From: an uncultured Eubacteriales bacterium
GTDB lineage: Bacteria > Bacillota > Clostridia > Oscillospirales > Oscillospiraceae
Reading direction: 5' to 3'
Assembly (NCBI GenBank): GCA_900546515.1
Contig: URDG01000003.1
Span: forward strand, 43,262 to 107,261
Length of the DNA stretch: 64,000 nucleotides
Part shown: in pieces, positions 35,701 through 44,663 of the stretch
Layout: each line of letters begins with the position of its first letter
How positions within the stretch are numbered: the first letter of the stretch is position 1
Translations under genes and position numbers: made by a program
The notes under the pieces: model-generated
Told to the model about the DNA's origin: nothing
Databases searched by the model: none
Seen by the model: only the letters and a program-made list of their open reading frames with translations

Positions 35701-35740
35701 GCTTGACCTTGAGAGTGCGCAGAAAACCATAGAGCAGTAA
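32723..35740 (+). CDS. smc: Chromosome segregation ATPase SMC (short form)
   Basis: A 1005-residue SMC protein for chromosome compaction with ScpA and ScpB. Walker A is VGPNGSGKSNISDAI (about 30-44), the hinge runs from about 428 to 580 (GNLRGVHGPVANLV...GGSMTGGSA), the signature is LSGGE near 906 and Walker B is PFCVMDEIEAALDEANV near 930. Bacterial SMCs are usually near 1,180 residues; the missing length is in both coiled-coil arms, while heads and hinge are intact. The start is TTG with a weak ribosome binding site. The promoter lies directly upstream and ftsY follows after 20 bases. Confidence 0.95.
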   Translation: MYLKALEIQGFKSFADKTRLTFEKDITAIVGPNGSGKSNISDAILWVMGEQRTKALRGSKMEDVIFGGTEKRGALGFAQVSLVIDNSAHIFDSDSSEIMLTRRYYRSGESEYYINKQPVRLKDINSLLMDTGLGRDGYSIIGQGKIAEIVSSKSADRREVFEEAAGISRFRYRKEEAENKLGKTEENLLRINDKIEELEMQVGPLKKQSETAKRYLRLRDELRIKEISVWMTTLDKLHEQAEYVNREYEQVSGTLEQARHELKALYASSDSITERMHRKDIESEQARERLSAAEATASECEANVAVIKANVESSVESKERMLRELAEQESRVGEIRSRIDEANGRIAEIKKQLSELADEQQSNTNVLDGCRMKLKSREDALSMINERATKLQVDGRSMDSRIAMLTEMEKDFEGYSKAVRTVMRESARGNLRGVHGPVANLVRAGSECALAIETALGAAAQNIVVDSQNDGRNAIEMLKRMDAGRATFLPLDAVRGNIMNNAPERDPGFVGIAYELVKFDERYKNIFANLLGRTVVAESLADAVRMSRQSGNSLRIVTLDGQLINAGGSMTGGSAAKGSGILSRANELEKLKKQRVRLAENEKSCAEELARAKSGLEAVRYQLDMALEDQAELKSRQSSLEAEARATESSAGQLCALLASLSGDSEQRRALVETHERRIAGFKERQREKEEQLAGINEKIAGIKQEIADIAAKKLELEGRRTRNDKDAQQRNSDIIDLQNRGAKLEQKKLAADLEEKQLLDKLWDNYELSHSAAAALRQEVPNLPKANREISELRREISSLGSPNIGAIEEYERVNTRYEFLAGQRDDVEKAKSELVGIINDITGEMKAVFTERFREIDSCFRQTFLELFGGGKAALVLEDESDVLNCGIDIKVQPPGKALSNISLLSGGEMAFVAIALYFAILKVRPTPFCVMDEIEAALDEANVSRYAQYMRRMSDKTQFLVITHRRGTMEEADMLYGVTMQEKGVSTVIELDLESAQKTIEQ

Positions 35741-35760
35741 GCACAACAGGAGGAATAAGA

Positions 35761-36666
35761 ATGGGCTTTTTTGACAAGATATTTTCCGGTCTCACCAAGA
35801 CCAGAAACAATATGGCCGAGCTTGAGGAGATCTTTCAGGATTACGAGCCGGACAGCGGAGATTTTTACGACGGCATAGAGGATATGCTCATAATGTCCGA
35901 CGCCGGTGCGGCAATGGCCGACAAAATAGTGCAGGCGCTCAAGAAAATGACGTGGGAGCGCCGCTTCCGCAAAGGCTATGAGGCCAGAGAGGGCCTTATA
36001 GAGATACTTTCCAAGATGCTCACGGTCGATAATACCGCGCTCAAGCTCGACACGAAGCCCTCCGTTATCCTCATGGTGGGCGTCAACGGCGTCGGCAAGA
36101 CTACGACCATCGGAAAGCTCTCTCATCAGCTTATAGACGAGGGCAAAAAAGTACTTCTCTGCGCGGGAGATACATTCCGCGCCGCCGCGGCCGAGCAGCT
36201 CACCGTCTGGGCGGAGCGCTCCGGCGCGGACATAGTGAAGCACGCCGAGGGCAGCGACCCTGCGGCTGTCGTGTTTGACGCGCTGAACGCCGCAAGGGCG
36301 CGCGGAAGCGACGTCATTATAATAGACACCGCCGGCCGGCTCCACAACAAGGCGAACCTTATGAACGAGCTCGGCAAGATCCGCCGGATAATCGATCGGG
36401 AGCTTCCTGAGGCGGATGTTGAGACGCTTCTCGTGCTCGATGCGACCACGGGGCAGAACGGACTCATTCAGGCCAAGGAGTTCAAGAACACCGCGGGCCT
36501 TACCGGCATTGTGCTGACAAAGCTCGACGGGACGGCAAAGGGCGGAATAGTATTCCCGATAGCCGATGAGCTCGGCGTTCCGGTAAAGTATGTGGGCGTC
36601 GGCGAGGGGATAGACGATCTCATCCCGTTCGATGCAAAAAATTATGTTGAGGCGCTGTTCAAATGA
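35761..36666 (+). CDS. ftsY: Signal recognition particle receptor FtsY
   Basis: A 301-residue SRP receptor GTPase for co-translational membrane targeting. The NG domain is complete: an N-domain helical bundle (about 1-95), G1 GVNGVGKTTTIGKL (about 103), DTFRAAAAEQL, DTAGRLHNKANLMNEL, and TKLDGTAKGG near 261, ending GEGIDDLIPFDA. There is no acidic A domain before the NG core, as in many Gram-positive FtsYs. The stop overlaps the rdgB start (ATGA). Confidence 0.96.
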   Translation: MGFFDKIFSGLTKTRNNMAELEEIFQDYEPDSGDFYDGIEDMLIMSDAGAAMADKIVQALKKMTWERRFRKGYEAREGLIEILSKMLTVDNTALKLDTKPSVILMVGVNGVGKTTTIGKLSHQLIDEGKKVLLCAGDTFRAAAAEQLTVWAERSGADIVKHAEGSDPAAVVFDALNAARARGSDVIIIDTAGRLHNKANLMNELGKIRRIIDRELPEADVETLLVLDATTGQNGLIQAKEFKNTAGLTGIVLTKLDGTAKGGIVFPIADELGVPVKYVGVGEGIDDLIPFDAKNYVEALFK

Positions 36667-37268
36667 TGAAGATCATACTTGCAAGCAATAATAAAAACAA
36701 GCTCCGCGAATTCAGGGAGCTTGTAAGCGGCATGGACGTCGAGCTTGTCTCCCAGCGCGAGGCCGGCTGCGATTTTGAGGTGGATGAGACGGGCACGACC
36801 TTTGAGGAGAACGCTTTTCTCAAGGCCTCGGCTGTGACGGAGGCCACCGGCTGCGCCGCGATAGCCGACGATTCCGGCCTGGCAGTGGACGCTCTGAACG
36901 GCGAGCCGGGCGTATATTCCGCACGCTACGGTCCCGGCCACGACGCGAGCGACGAGGCGCGCTACACATATCTGCTCAATAAGCTCGGCCGCACGGAGGA
37001 GCGCAGCGCGAGGTTCGTGTGCTGTATCTGCTGCACCATGCCGGACGGGACGGTGCTCAGAAGCCGCGGCGAGTGCGAGGGCGAAATACTGTACGGCCCG
37101 CGCGGCACGAACGGCTTCGGCTATGACCCGGTATTCCGTCCGCTCGGGCAGGAGAAGAGCATGGCAGAGCTGACGCCCGGAGAAAAGAACGCGATCTCCC
37201 ACAGGGGCAAGGCGCTGAGAGAGTTTATAAAGATATTTGAGGAGAATATAAATGCCAATAACAAGTAA
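36663..37268 (+). CDS. rdgB: XTP/dITP diphosphatase (Ham1/RdgB)
   Basis: A 201-residue house-cleaning nucleotide pyrophosphatase that removes deaminated purine nucleotides. It has ILASNNKNKLREFREL (about 4-19), ETGTTFEENAFLKA, IADDSGLAVDALNGEPGVYSARYG and GFGYDPVFRP. The start ATGATG overlaps the ftsY stop, and the 3' end overlaps yhbY by 17 bases. Confidence 0.95.
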   Translation: MMKIILASNNKNKLREFRELVSGMDVELVSQREAGCDFEVDETGTTFEENAFLKASAVTEATGCAAIADDSGLAVDALNGEPGVYSARYGPGHDASDEARYTYLLNKLGRTEERSARFVCCICCTMPDGTVLRSRGECEGEILYGPRGTNGFGYDPVFRPLGQEKSMAELTPGEKNAISHRGKALREFIKIFEENINANNK

Positions 37269-37560
37269 ACAGCGCGCCCAGCTCAGAGGGCTGGCAATGC
37301 ATGAGGACACGATAGTGCAGGTCGGCAAGGGCGGAATAACCGACGCTCTCGTCGAATCGGTGAACGCCGCGCTGAAGGCGCGGGAGCTCGTCAAGGGCAG
37401 AGTGCTGGAAAACTCCATGCTTACCGCGCGCGAGGCCTGCGATGCGCTGTCCGCAGCGTGCAGGGCCGAGCAGGTGCAGGTCATCGGCACAAAATTCGTG
37501 CTGTATAAACGCAACGAGAAAGAGCCGAAGATAGTTCTGGTGAAAGACAGGAAAAAATGA
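37252..37560 (+). CDS. yhbY: CRS1/YhbY-type RNA-binding protein
   Basis: A 102-residue single CRM-domain protein: KQRAQLRGLAMHEDTIVQVGKGG then VGKGGITDALVESVNAALKARELVKGRV, and a C-terminal strand IGTKFVLYKRNEKEPKIVL. YhbY binds pre-50S ribosomal particles. It lies before nadD as in the yqe operon of Bacillus. Both ends overlap neighbours, so translation is coupled. Confidence 0.92.
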   Translation: MPITSKQRAQLRGLAMHEDTIVQVGKGGITDALVESVNAALKARELVKGRVLENSMLTAREACDALSAACRAEQVQVIGTKFVLYKRNEKEPKIVLVKDRKK

Positions 37561-38720
37561 AGATCGCAATTTACGGGGGCAGCTTCAACCCGCCGCATCT
37601 GGGGCACCTCGAAGCGGCGCGTACCGTGTGCGAGGAGCTCAGGCCCGATAAGCTGCTGATAATCCCCGACAATATCCCGCCGCATAAGGACATGGAGCCG
37701 GGCGGCCCCACGGCAGAGCAGCGCCTCGAGCTGTGCAGGCTGAATTTCCGCTCGATCCCCGGCGCGGAGATCAGCGACATGGAGATAAGACGGCAGGGCA
37801 AGAGCTACACCGCGCAGACGGTGCAGCAGCTCCGCGCGGAATATCCCGGAGACGAGCTTGACCTTGTCGTCGGCTCGGATATGTTCCTGAGCTTTGAGAA
37901 GTGGTACGAATTCCGGTATCTGCTCGAAAACTGCGTGCTGTGCATCGTATCCCGCGAGGAGGACGATCTCGATGCGCTTAGGGCGCATAAGGCATATATG
38001 GAGAAGGAATACTCCGCGCGCGTGCATATCCTCGCTCATGCGCCGCTGCCGATGAGCTCAAGCGAGATCCGCGTGTGGCTGCGCCGCCGCATGGGGTCGG
38101 ACACGCTCGACGGAAAGGTGTATGCCTCGATCATAAAGAACAATTATTACGAGGCGCTGCCGGAGCTGACATGGCTGCGGGAAGAGGTCGTGCAGTATCT
38201 CAGCCCAAAGCGCGTCGCGCATGTCGCGGGCTGCGAGAGCGAGGCCGTGCTGCTGGCGATGAGGTACGGTGAGGATCCGGAGACCGCCGCCGAGGCCGGT
38301 ATACTGCACGACATTACAAAGCGCCTTAAATATGACGAGCAGTTGATATTGTGCAGAAAGTATGGTATCATCCTCGACAAAGACCAGCTGGCGAACGAAA
38401 AGCTGCTGCACCCGATAACGGGCGCGGCGTTCGCGCGCGATCTTTTCGGCATATCGGACGAGGTATACGAGGCGATACGCTGGCACACGACCGGCAAGCC
38501 GGATATGACGCTGCTGGAAAAGATAATCTATATGGCGGACTATATCGAGCCCACCAGAGATTTTCCGGGCGTGGACAAGCTCCGCGCGCTTGCACATAAG
38601 GATCTCGACAAGGCTATGGCACTGGGACTTGAAATGAGCCTTGAGGATATAAGAAGCTACGGGGTCGAACCGCATAAGGACACCGTAGAGGCATACAAAT
38701 GGTATTCACAGAACAGTTGA
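37557..38720 (+). CDS. nadD: NadD-YqeK fusion: nicotinate-nucleotide adenylyltransferase plus HD-domain hydrolase
   Basis: A 387-residue two-domain protein. Residues 1-195 are NadD: IYGGSFNPPHLGHLEAA (about 5-21, the HxGH motif), IIPDNIPPHK, VVGSDMFLSFEKWYE and PMSSSEIR. Residues about 205-387 are a YqeK HD domain: KRVAHVAGCESEAVLLAMRYG, AEAGILHDITKRL (the HD pair), HPITGAAFARDLFG, AIRWHTTG and YMADYIEPTRDFPGVD. YqeK homologues hydrolyse diadenosine tetraphosphate. In Bacillus the two are adjacent separate genes; the frame here is continuous with no stop between them. rsfS follows. Confidence 0.93.
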   Translation: MKIAIYGGSFNPPHLGHLEAARTVCEELRPDKLLIIPDNIPPHKDMEPGGPTAEQRLELCRLNFRSIPGAEISDMEIRRQGKSYTAQTVQQLRAEYPGDELDLVVGSDMFLSFEKWYEFRYLLENCVLCIVSREEDDLDALRAHKAYMEKEYSARVHILAHAPLPMSSSEIRVWLRRRMGSDTLDGKVYASIIKNNYYEALPELTWLREEVVQYLSPKRVAHVAGCESEAVLLAMRYGEDPETAAEAGILHDITKRLKYDEQLILCRKYGIILDKDQLANEKLLHPITGAAFARDLFGISDEVYEAIRWHTTGKPDMTLLEKIIYMADYIEPTRDFPGVDKLRALAHKDLDKAMALGLEMSLEDIRSYGVEPHKDTVEAYKWYSQNS

Positions 38721-38740
38721 TCAAGGAGGACGACAAAAAT

Positions 38741-39115
38741 ATGCTTACTCCCGCCGAAATAGCCGGCATTGCCGCAAGAGCACTGGAGGACAAGAAGGCA
38801 AGAGACGTAAAGATCCTCAAAACCGCAGAACAGACCGTCATTGCCGATTACTTCGTTATCTGCAACGGCACCTCATCCACGCATATCAAAGCGCTTGTGG
38901 ACGAGGTCGACAGGAAGCTCTCCGAGGCCGGGGAGCCGCCGATACGCCGCGAGGGACTGCGCTCGGACATCTGGGTGCTTATGGACTTCGGCAGCGTCAT
39001 TGTCCACGTCTTTACGGACGAGGCCAGAAAATTCTATAATCTCGAGCGCCTTTGGAGCGACTCCGAAGAGGTGACGCTCTCATCCCTTCCCTGCCCCCAG
39101 GTGGACGCAGAGTAA
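38741..39115 (+). CDS. rsfS: Ribosomal silencing factor RsfS
   Basis: A 124-residue protein that binds ribosomal protein uL14 and blocks subunit joining when nutrients are scarce. It has MLTPAEIAGIAARALEDKKARDVKIL, ADYFVICNGTSSTHIKALVDEV and SDIWVLMDFGSVIVHVFTDEARKFYNLERLW. An in-frame ATG at 38699 would add 14 residues and overlap nadD-yqeK, but AGGAGG at 38724-38729 favours 38741. The final gene of the yhbY-nadD-rsfS group. Confidence 0.93.
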   Translation: MLTPAEIAGIAARALEDKKARDVKILKTAEQTVIADYFVICNGTSSTHIKALVDEVDRKLSEAGEPPIRREGLRSDIWVLMDFGSVIVHVFTDEARKFYNLERLWSDSEEVTLSSLPCPQVDAE

Positions 39116-39182
39116 TTTGCGCGTTCATCCCCAAGGGGGCTTATCCTACACAGAACAGATATAAGGAAAGGGAACGATAACA

Positions 39183-41690
<2,508 letters not shown>

Positions 41691-41693
41691 TTG

Positions 41694-41722
41694 TTGACAA
41701 GCCGGGAGAAAACCGGTATAAT
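41694..41722 (+). promoter_or_regulatory. Consensus SigA promoter for rpsU
   Basis: TTGACA (41694-41699), a 17-base spacer and TATAAT (41717-41722), an exact consensus, about 68 bases before the rpsU start. Confidence 0.85.
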
Positions 41723-41790
41723 ACCACTGTTAAACAGCCGATTGTTGGCCCTTGAAGCGCCGCAAGGCGTGTCTGGAGGGAGGGAAATAA

Positions 41791-41976
41791 ATGTCTGAAA
41801 TTTACGTCAAGGAAAACGAGTCTTTGGACAACGCTCTTAAGAGATTTAAGAGAAGCTGCGCAAAGTCCGGCGTTCTGGCTGACCTGAGAAAGAAAGAGTA
41901 CTATCAGAGCCCCAGCGTCAAGCGCCGCAAGAAGTCCGAGGCTGCCCGCAAGAACAAGAACAAGCGCTACTACTGA
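41791..41976 (+). CDS. rpsU: 30S ribosomal protein S21
   Basis: A 61-residue protein: EIYVKENESLDNALKRFKR at the start, KKEYYQSPSVKRRKKSEAARK and a basic C-terminus. It binds the small subunit near the anti-Shine-Dalgarno region. The gene has its own consensus promoter, a GGAGGGAGGG ribosome binding site and its own terminator, so it is monocistronic and probably highly expressed. Confidence 0.95.
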   Translation: MSEIYVKENESLDNALKRFKRSCAKSGVLADLRKKEYYQSPSVKRRKKSEAARKNKNKRYY

Positions 41977-41985
41977 TTTAACGTT

Positions 41986-42024
41986 AAAAAGCTCCGCTGA
42001 AATAATCAGCGGAGCTTTTTATTT
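41986..42024 (+). terminator. Rho-independent terminator of rpsU
   Basis: AAAAAGCTCCGCTGA (41986-42000), loop AATAA and TCAGCGGAGCTTTTT (42006-42020), then ATTT. A perfect 15-base stem with flanking A and T runs, so it could also work on the other strand. Confidence 0.9.
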
Positions 42025-42173
42025 ATACTGTTTTTCTGCTTTTCTTTGCGGCGGCTGCGTCAAAAAATTTACATACTTTTTACCGGAAATTTACCGTTTT
42101 TGTAGAAAATATTGCAGTTTCTTAACTGGAAGATGCATTATTTTAGCATAATCAAAATAAAAGCGGGCTTGCT

Positions 42174-42210
42174 CTTAACGAATTCTTAATGTGTCTTTGC
42201 GTATTCTTGG
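42174..42210 (+). promoter_or_regulatory. Phased CTT(AA) direct repeats, OmpR/PhoB-type operator candidate
   Basis: CTTAAC or CTT-type units start at 42174, 42185, 42195 and 42206, spaced 11, 10 and 11 bases; the first two read CTTAACGAATT and CTTAATGTGT. Another CTTAAC starts at 42121. A TATGAT -10 candidate lies at 42234-42239 without a good -35, as expected for an activator-dependent promoter. PhoB/PhoP-class regulators bind such 11-base-spaced repeats. The rest of the 290-base spacer is AT-rich with nothing else recognised. Confidence 0.4.
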
Positions 42211-42317
42211 CACCATATTAATGCGTTTGCTGTTATGATATTAACACGAGCTTGACGCGGCCTCGTTTACCGTTCTGTAAAAGAGCGCGAGAGAAAAAAG
42301 AAAAATGGAGGATCAAA

Positions 42318-42890
42318 ATGGAAGAAAACCTGAAAAAGAGTTTGATGGAAGGCGAAGAGCTGCTTTGGAGCGGTAAGCCCGAGACCTGTGAGGCACTCGA
42401 TAAGACGCACAAGGCAAAATTCGTCAAAAAGACCGTGACAGCCGCTGTTGTGGCAGTGGTGCTGTGCGCGCTGTATATAATTCTGGCGAGCTACGCAGAG
42501 ACGCAGGTATCCTGGATCGTGGTCGTTATCATATTACTGTGCGCTTATATCGTGCCGCACAACATGGTAAAGGATGCAAAGACTTGCAACACCAAGCTTC
42601 TGTACGGCGTGACGAGCGAGCGCCTTATCACCGTTTCCGACAGTGTAAAGAGCGTGAGCTACAGTCAGATCAGAGAAGCTGCTTTCCGCACCGATGACGA
42701 TGGCCATACGAGCCTGCTCTGCGGCCATGACGCGCTCAACTCCGAGCCTGCAAACTGGCGTTTTGCCGCGGTAAACGGCCTTGTCATGAACGAGACCAAC
42801 GACTTCTGCGAGAGCTACGCTTTCTACGCGCTCCCCGAGGCCGATAAGGTCAAGGAAATAGTCAGCAAGTATTTGAAATTAGTCGACTGA
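42318..42890 (+). CDS. Membrane protein with PH-like domain
   Basis: A 190-residue protein of uncertain function. The start MEENLKKSLMEGEELLWSGKPE resembles the opening of bacterial PH-domain (YdbS/YdbT-like) proteins. Two adjacent membrane helices (about 42-60 and 67-83) follow, then a soluble part with LYGVTSERLITVSDSVKSVSYSQIREAAFRTDDDG, the strand pattern expected for the rest of a PH fold. ATG 42318 has GGAGG seven bases upstream; an earlier in-frame TTG lacks one. The gene stands alone between two terminators behind phased repeats, suggesting regulated, possibly phosphate- or envelope-stress-linked expression (inference). Confidence 0.65.
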   Translation: MEENLKKSLMEGEELLWSGKPETCEALDKTHKAKFVKKTVTAAVVAVVLCALYIILASYAETQVSWIVVVIILLCAYIVPHNMVKDAKTCNTKLLYGVTSERLITVSDSVKSVSYSQIREAAFRTDDDGHTSLLCGHDALNSEPANWRFAAVNGLVMNETNDFCESYAFYALPEADKVKEIVSKYLKLVD

Positions 42891-42910
42891 TAGCCGATCA
42901 GGCTTATAAG

Positions 42911-42941
42911 AGCCCGCCGCATAAAAAGCGGCGGGCTTTTT
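42911..42941 (+). terminator. Rho-independent terminator of the PH-domain gene
   Basis: AGCCCGCCGC (42911-42920), loop ATAAAAA and GCGGCGGGCT (42928-42937), followed by TTTT. Starts about 20 bases after the stop codon. Confidence 0.9.
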
Positions 42942-42954
42942 GCATGCCGTATGC

Positions 42955-42983
42955 TCGACACACGGCGCGTGCAGTGATATAAT
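42955..42983 (+). promoter_or_regulatory. SigA-type promoter for the inositol monophosphatase-birA pair
   Basis: TCGACA (42955-42960), a 17-base spacer and TATAAT (42978-42983), about 55 bases before the ATG at 43037 and just after the preceding terminator. Confidence 0.65.
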
Positions 42984-43036
42984 GTCTTTCTGACAGCCCG
43001 GCGCATGAGCGAACCCGGGATATATGGAGGATCGCA

Positions 43037-43819
43037 ATGAGACCCAAGGAAATACTGGATATTATGATTGCAGCCGAGCGTGAAGCGGCAGAGCTTGTCA
43101 TGCACGCGCACGGCATTATGGCTGAAATGAAAACCGGCCGCCGCGACGTGGTGACGGAGTATGATAAGCGCGTGCAGGCGCTGCTTGTGGAACGGCTGCG
43201 CGCCGCGGTTCCGGGCGCATGCTTCTTCTGCGAGGAGAACAGTGTGCAGGAGGATCTTTCGGCCAGGCACGTTTTTATCATCGACCCAATCGACGGGACG
43301 ATGAATTTTGTCAAGGGGATGCACCACAGCTGCATTTCCGCGGCCTATATGAGCCGTGGCGAGCTTCTGGCGGCCGCGGTATATAATCCCTATGCCGGGG
43401 AGATGTTTACCGCTGTGAAGGGAGAGGGAGCCTTCCTGAATGGACGGAGGATCCACGCGGATGCTGCCCCGCTTAGCGAGACAGTGTTCTGCTTCGGTAG
43501 CTCTCCATACAGGCCGGATCTCGCGGACGAAGCCTTCCGGCTGGCGCGTATCGCCTTTGACGCGAGTCTCGACCTGCGCCGTTTTGCATCGGCAGAGCTG
43601 GATCTGTGCATGGTAGCCGCGGGGCGCGCGGGGCTTTTCTTTGAACTGTCGCTGTCGTTCTGGGATTATGCCGCGGGCTCGCTGATAGTTACCGAGGCCG
43701 GCGGCGTATGCAGCACGATCATAGGCGGACAGCTGTCGCTCGACGGGAGCAAAAGCACGCTTGCCGCCGGCGGGAAACAGGCATATTCCGATTTTATGGC
43801 GCTCATAAAGGAGAAGTGA
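43037..43819 (+). CDS. Inositol monophosphatase family protein
   Basis: A 260-residue Li+-sensitive phosphatase fold. Motif 1 is IDPIDGTMNFVKGMHHSCIS (DPIDGT, about 90-95), preceded by CFFCEEN with a metal-binding glutamate; the second motif is FWDYAAGSLIVTEAGG (about 208-223). Substrates in the family include inositol phosphates, fructose 1,6-bisphosphate and 3'-phosphoadenosine 5'-phosphate, and the sequence does not tell which. RBS GGAGG. birA follows three bases after the stop, so they form an operon. Confidence 0.88.
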   Translation: MRPKEILDIMIAAEREAAELVMHAHGIMAEMKTGRRDVVTEYDKRVQALLVERLRAAVPGACFFCEENSVQEDLSARHVFIIDPIDGTMNFVKGMHHSCISAAYMSRGELLAAAVYNPYAGEMFTAVKGEGAFLNGRRIHADAAPLSETVFCFGSSPYRPDLADEAFRLARIAFDASLDLRRFASAELDLCMVAAGRAGLFFELSLSFWDYAAGSLIVTEAGGVCSTIIGGQLSLDGSKSTLAAGGKQAYSDFMALIKEK

Positions 43820-43822
43820 ACG

Positions 43823-44581
43823 ATGGATCTGTCATCTCTCAAACGCGAGGCTCCGGCCGTATATAAGCCCTGCGTTACCTCGACGAACACGATTTTGAAA
43901 GGACTGGCCATGAACGGCAGCATACCTGACGGCTTCGCGCTTGCCGCCTCTAAGCAGACGAGCGGCCGCGGCAGGCTAGGCCGCAGCTTCCAGTCGCCGG
44001 ACGGGGGACTGTACCTCTCCATGCTGCTCTACCCGCGCTGCTCACTTGAGCAGACGGCGCAGCTCACGCCCTGCGTCGCGGTCGCAGTGAGCCGCGCGAT
44101 AGAGCGCGTGTGCGGCGTTACCCCGGACATAAAATGGCCGAACGACCTGCTGCTCGGCGGGAAGAAGCTCTGCGGGATACTGGTGGAGTCGTCCACGGTC
44201 CGGGGGCGCAGCTTTGTTGTCATCGGCATTGGGATAAATGTCAATACTCCGGACGACGGCTTCCCGGAAGAGCTGCGCGGGACGGCGGGCTCGCTCATGT
44301 CCGCACTGGGGCGTCAGGTCGATACCGAGGCGCTGGCACGTGCGGAAATTGAGGAGCTGGACAAAATGTATGCCGCGTGGAAGCTTGAGCCGCGCTGCTG
44401 TCTCGACGATTACAGGCGTATGTGCATCAGTACCGGCCGCCGTGTTACGCTCATCCGCAACGGCGAAAAGCGGGAGGCCTATGCCTCCGGCATAGACGAT
44501 AATTATGCCATCATAGTGGAGATCGGCGACGGGGTGGAGCATATATCCACGGGCGAGGTCAGTCTCAGAAACGCTGATTAA
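43823..44581 (+). CDS. birA: Biotin--[acetyl-CoA-carboxylase] ligase, catalytic form without repressor domain
   Basis: A 252-residue biotin protein ligase. The catalytic loop is SGRGRLGRSFQSPDGGLYLS (about 49-68, GRGRxGR), with PDIKWPNDLLLGGKKLCGILVES (about 94-116) and IGIGINVNTP following. A small SH3-like C-terminal domain ends VEHISTGEVSLR. There is no N-terminal helix-turn-helix, so this enzyme should attach biotin but not repress transcription. It forms a two-gene operon with the phosphatase and ends at a strong terminator. Confidence 0.93.
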   Translation: MDLSSLKREAPAVYKPCVTSTNTILKGLAMNGSIPDGFALAASKQTSGRGRLGRSFQSPDGGLYLSMLLYPRCSLEQTAQLTPCVAVAVSRAIERVCGVTPDIKWPNDLLLGGKKLCGILVESSTVRGRSFVVIGIGINVNTPDDGFPEELRGTAGSLMSALGRQVDTEALARAEIEELDKMYAAWKLEPRCCLDDYRRMCISTGRRVTLIRNGEKREAYASGIDDNYAIIVEIGDGVEHISTGEVSLRNAD

Positions 44582-44610
44582 AAGGGACTTTTTATACGGC
44601 TTATAATGTA

Positions 44611-44650
44611 TGCCCGGCAGATTCATTTTGAATCTGCCGGGCATTTTTTT
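44611..44650 (+). terminator. Rho-independent terminator of birA
   Basis: TGCCCGGCAGATTCA (44611-44625), a three-base loop and TGAATCTGCCGGGCA (44629-44643), then TTTTTTT. A perfect 15-base stem in a convergent spacer; the T-run serves the + strand. Confidence 0.9.
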
Positions 44651-44663
44651 GATCCGGTATATT

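Noticed and set aside
39116..39182. A possible T-box leader before leuS
   Set aside because: The spacer is 67 bases, too short for a specifier stem and antiterminator, and none of the conserved T-box motifs is present.
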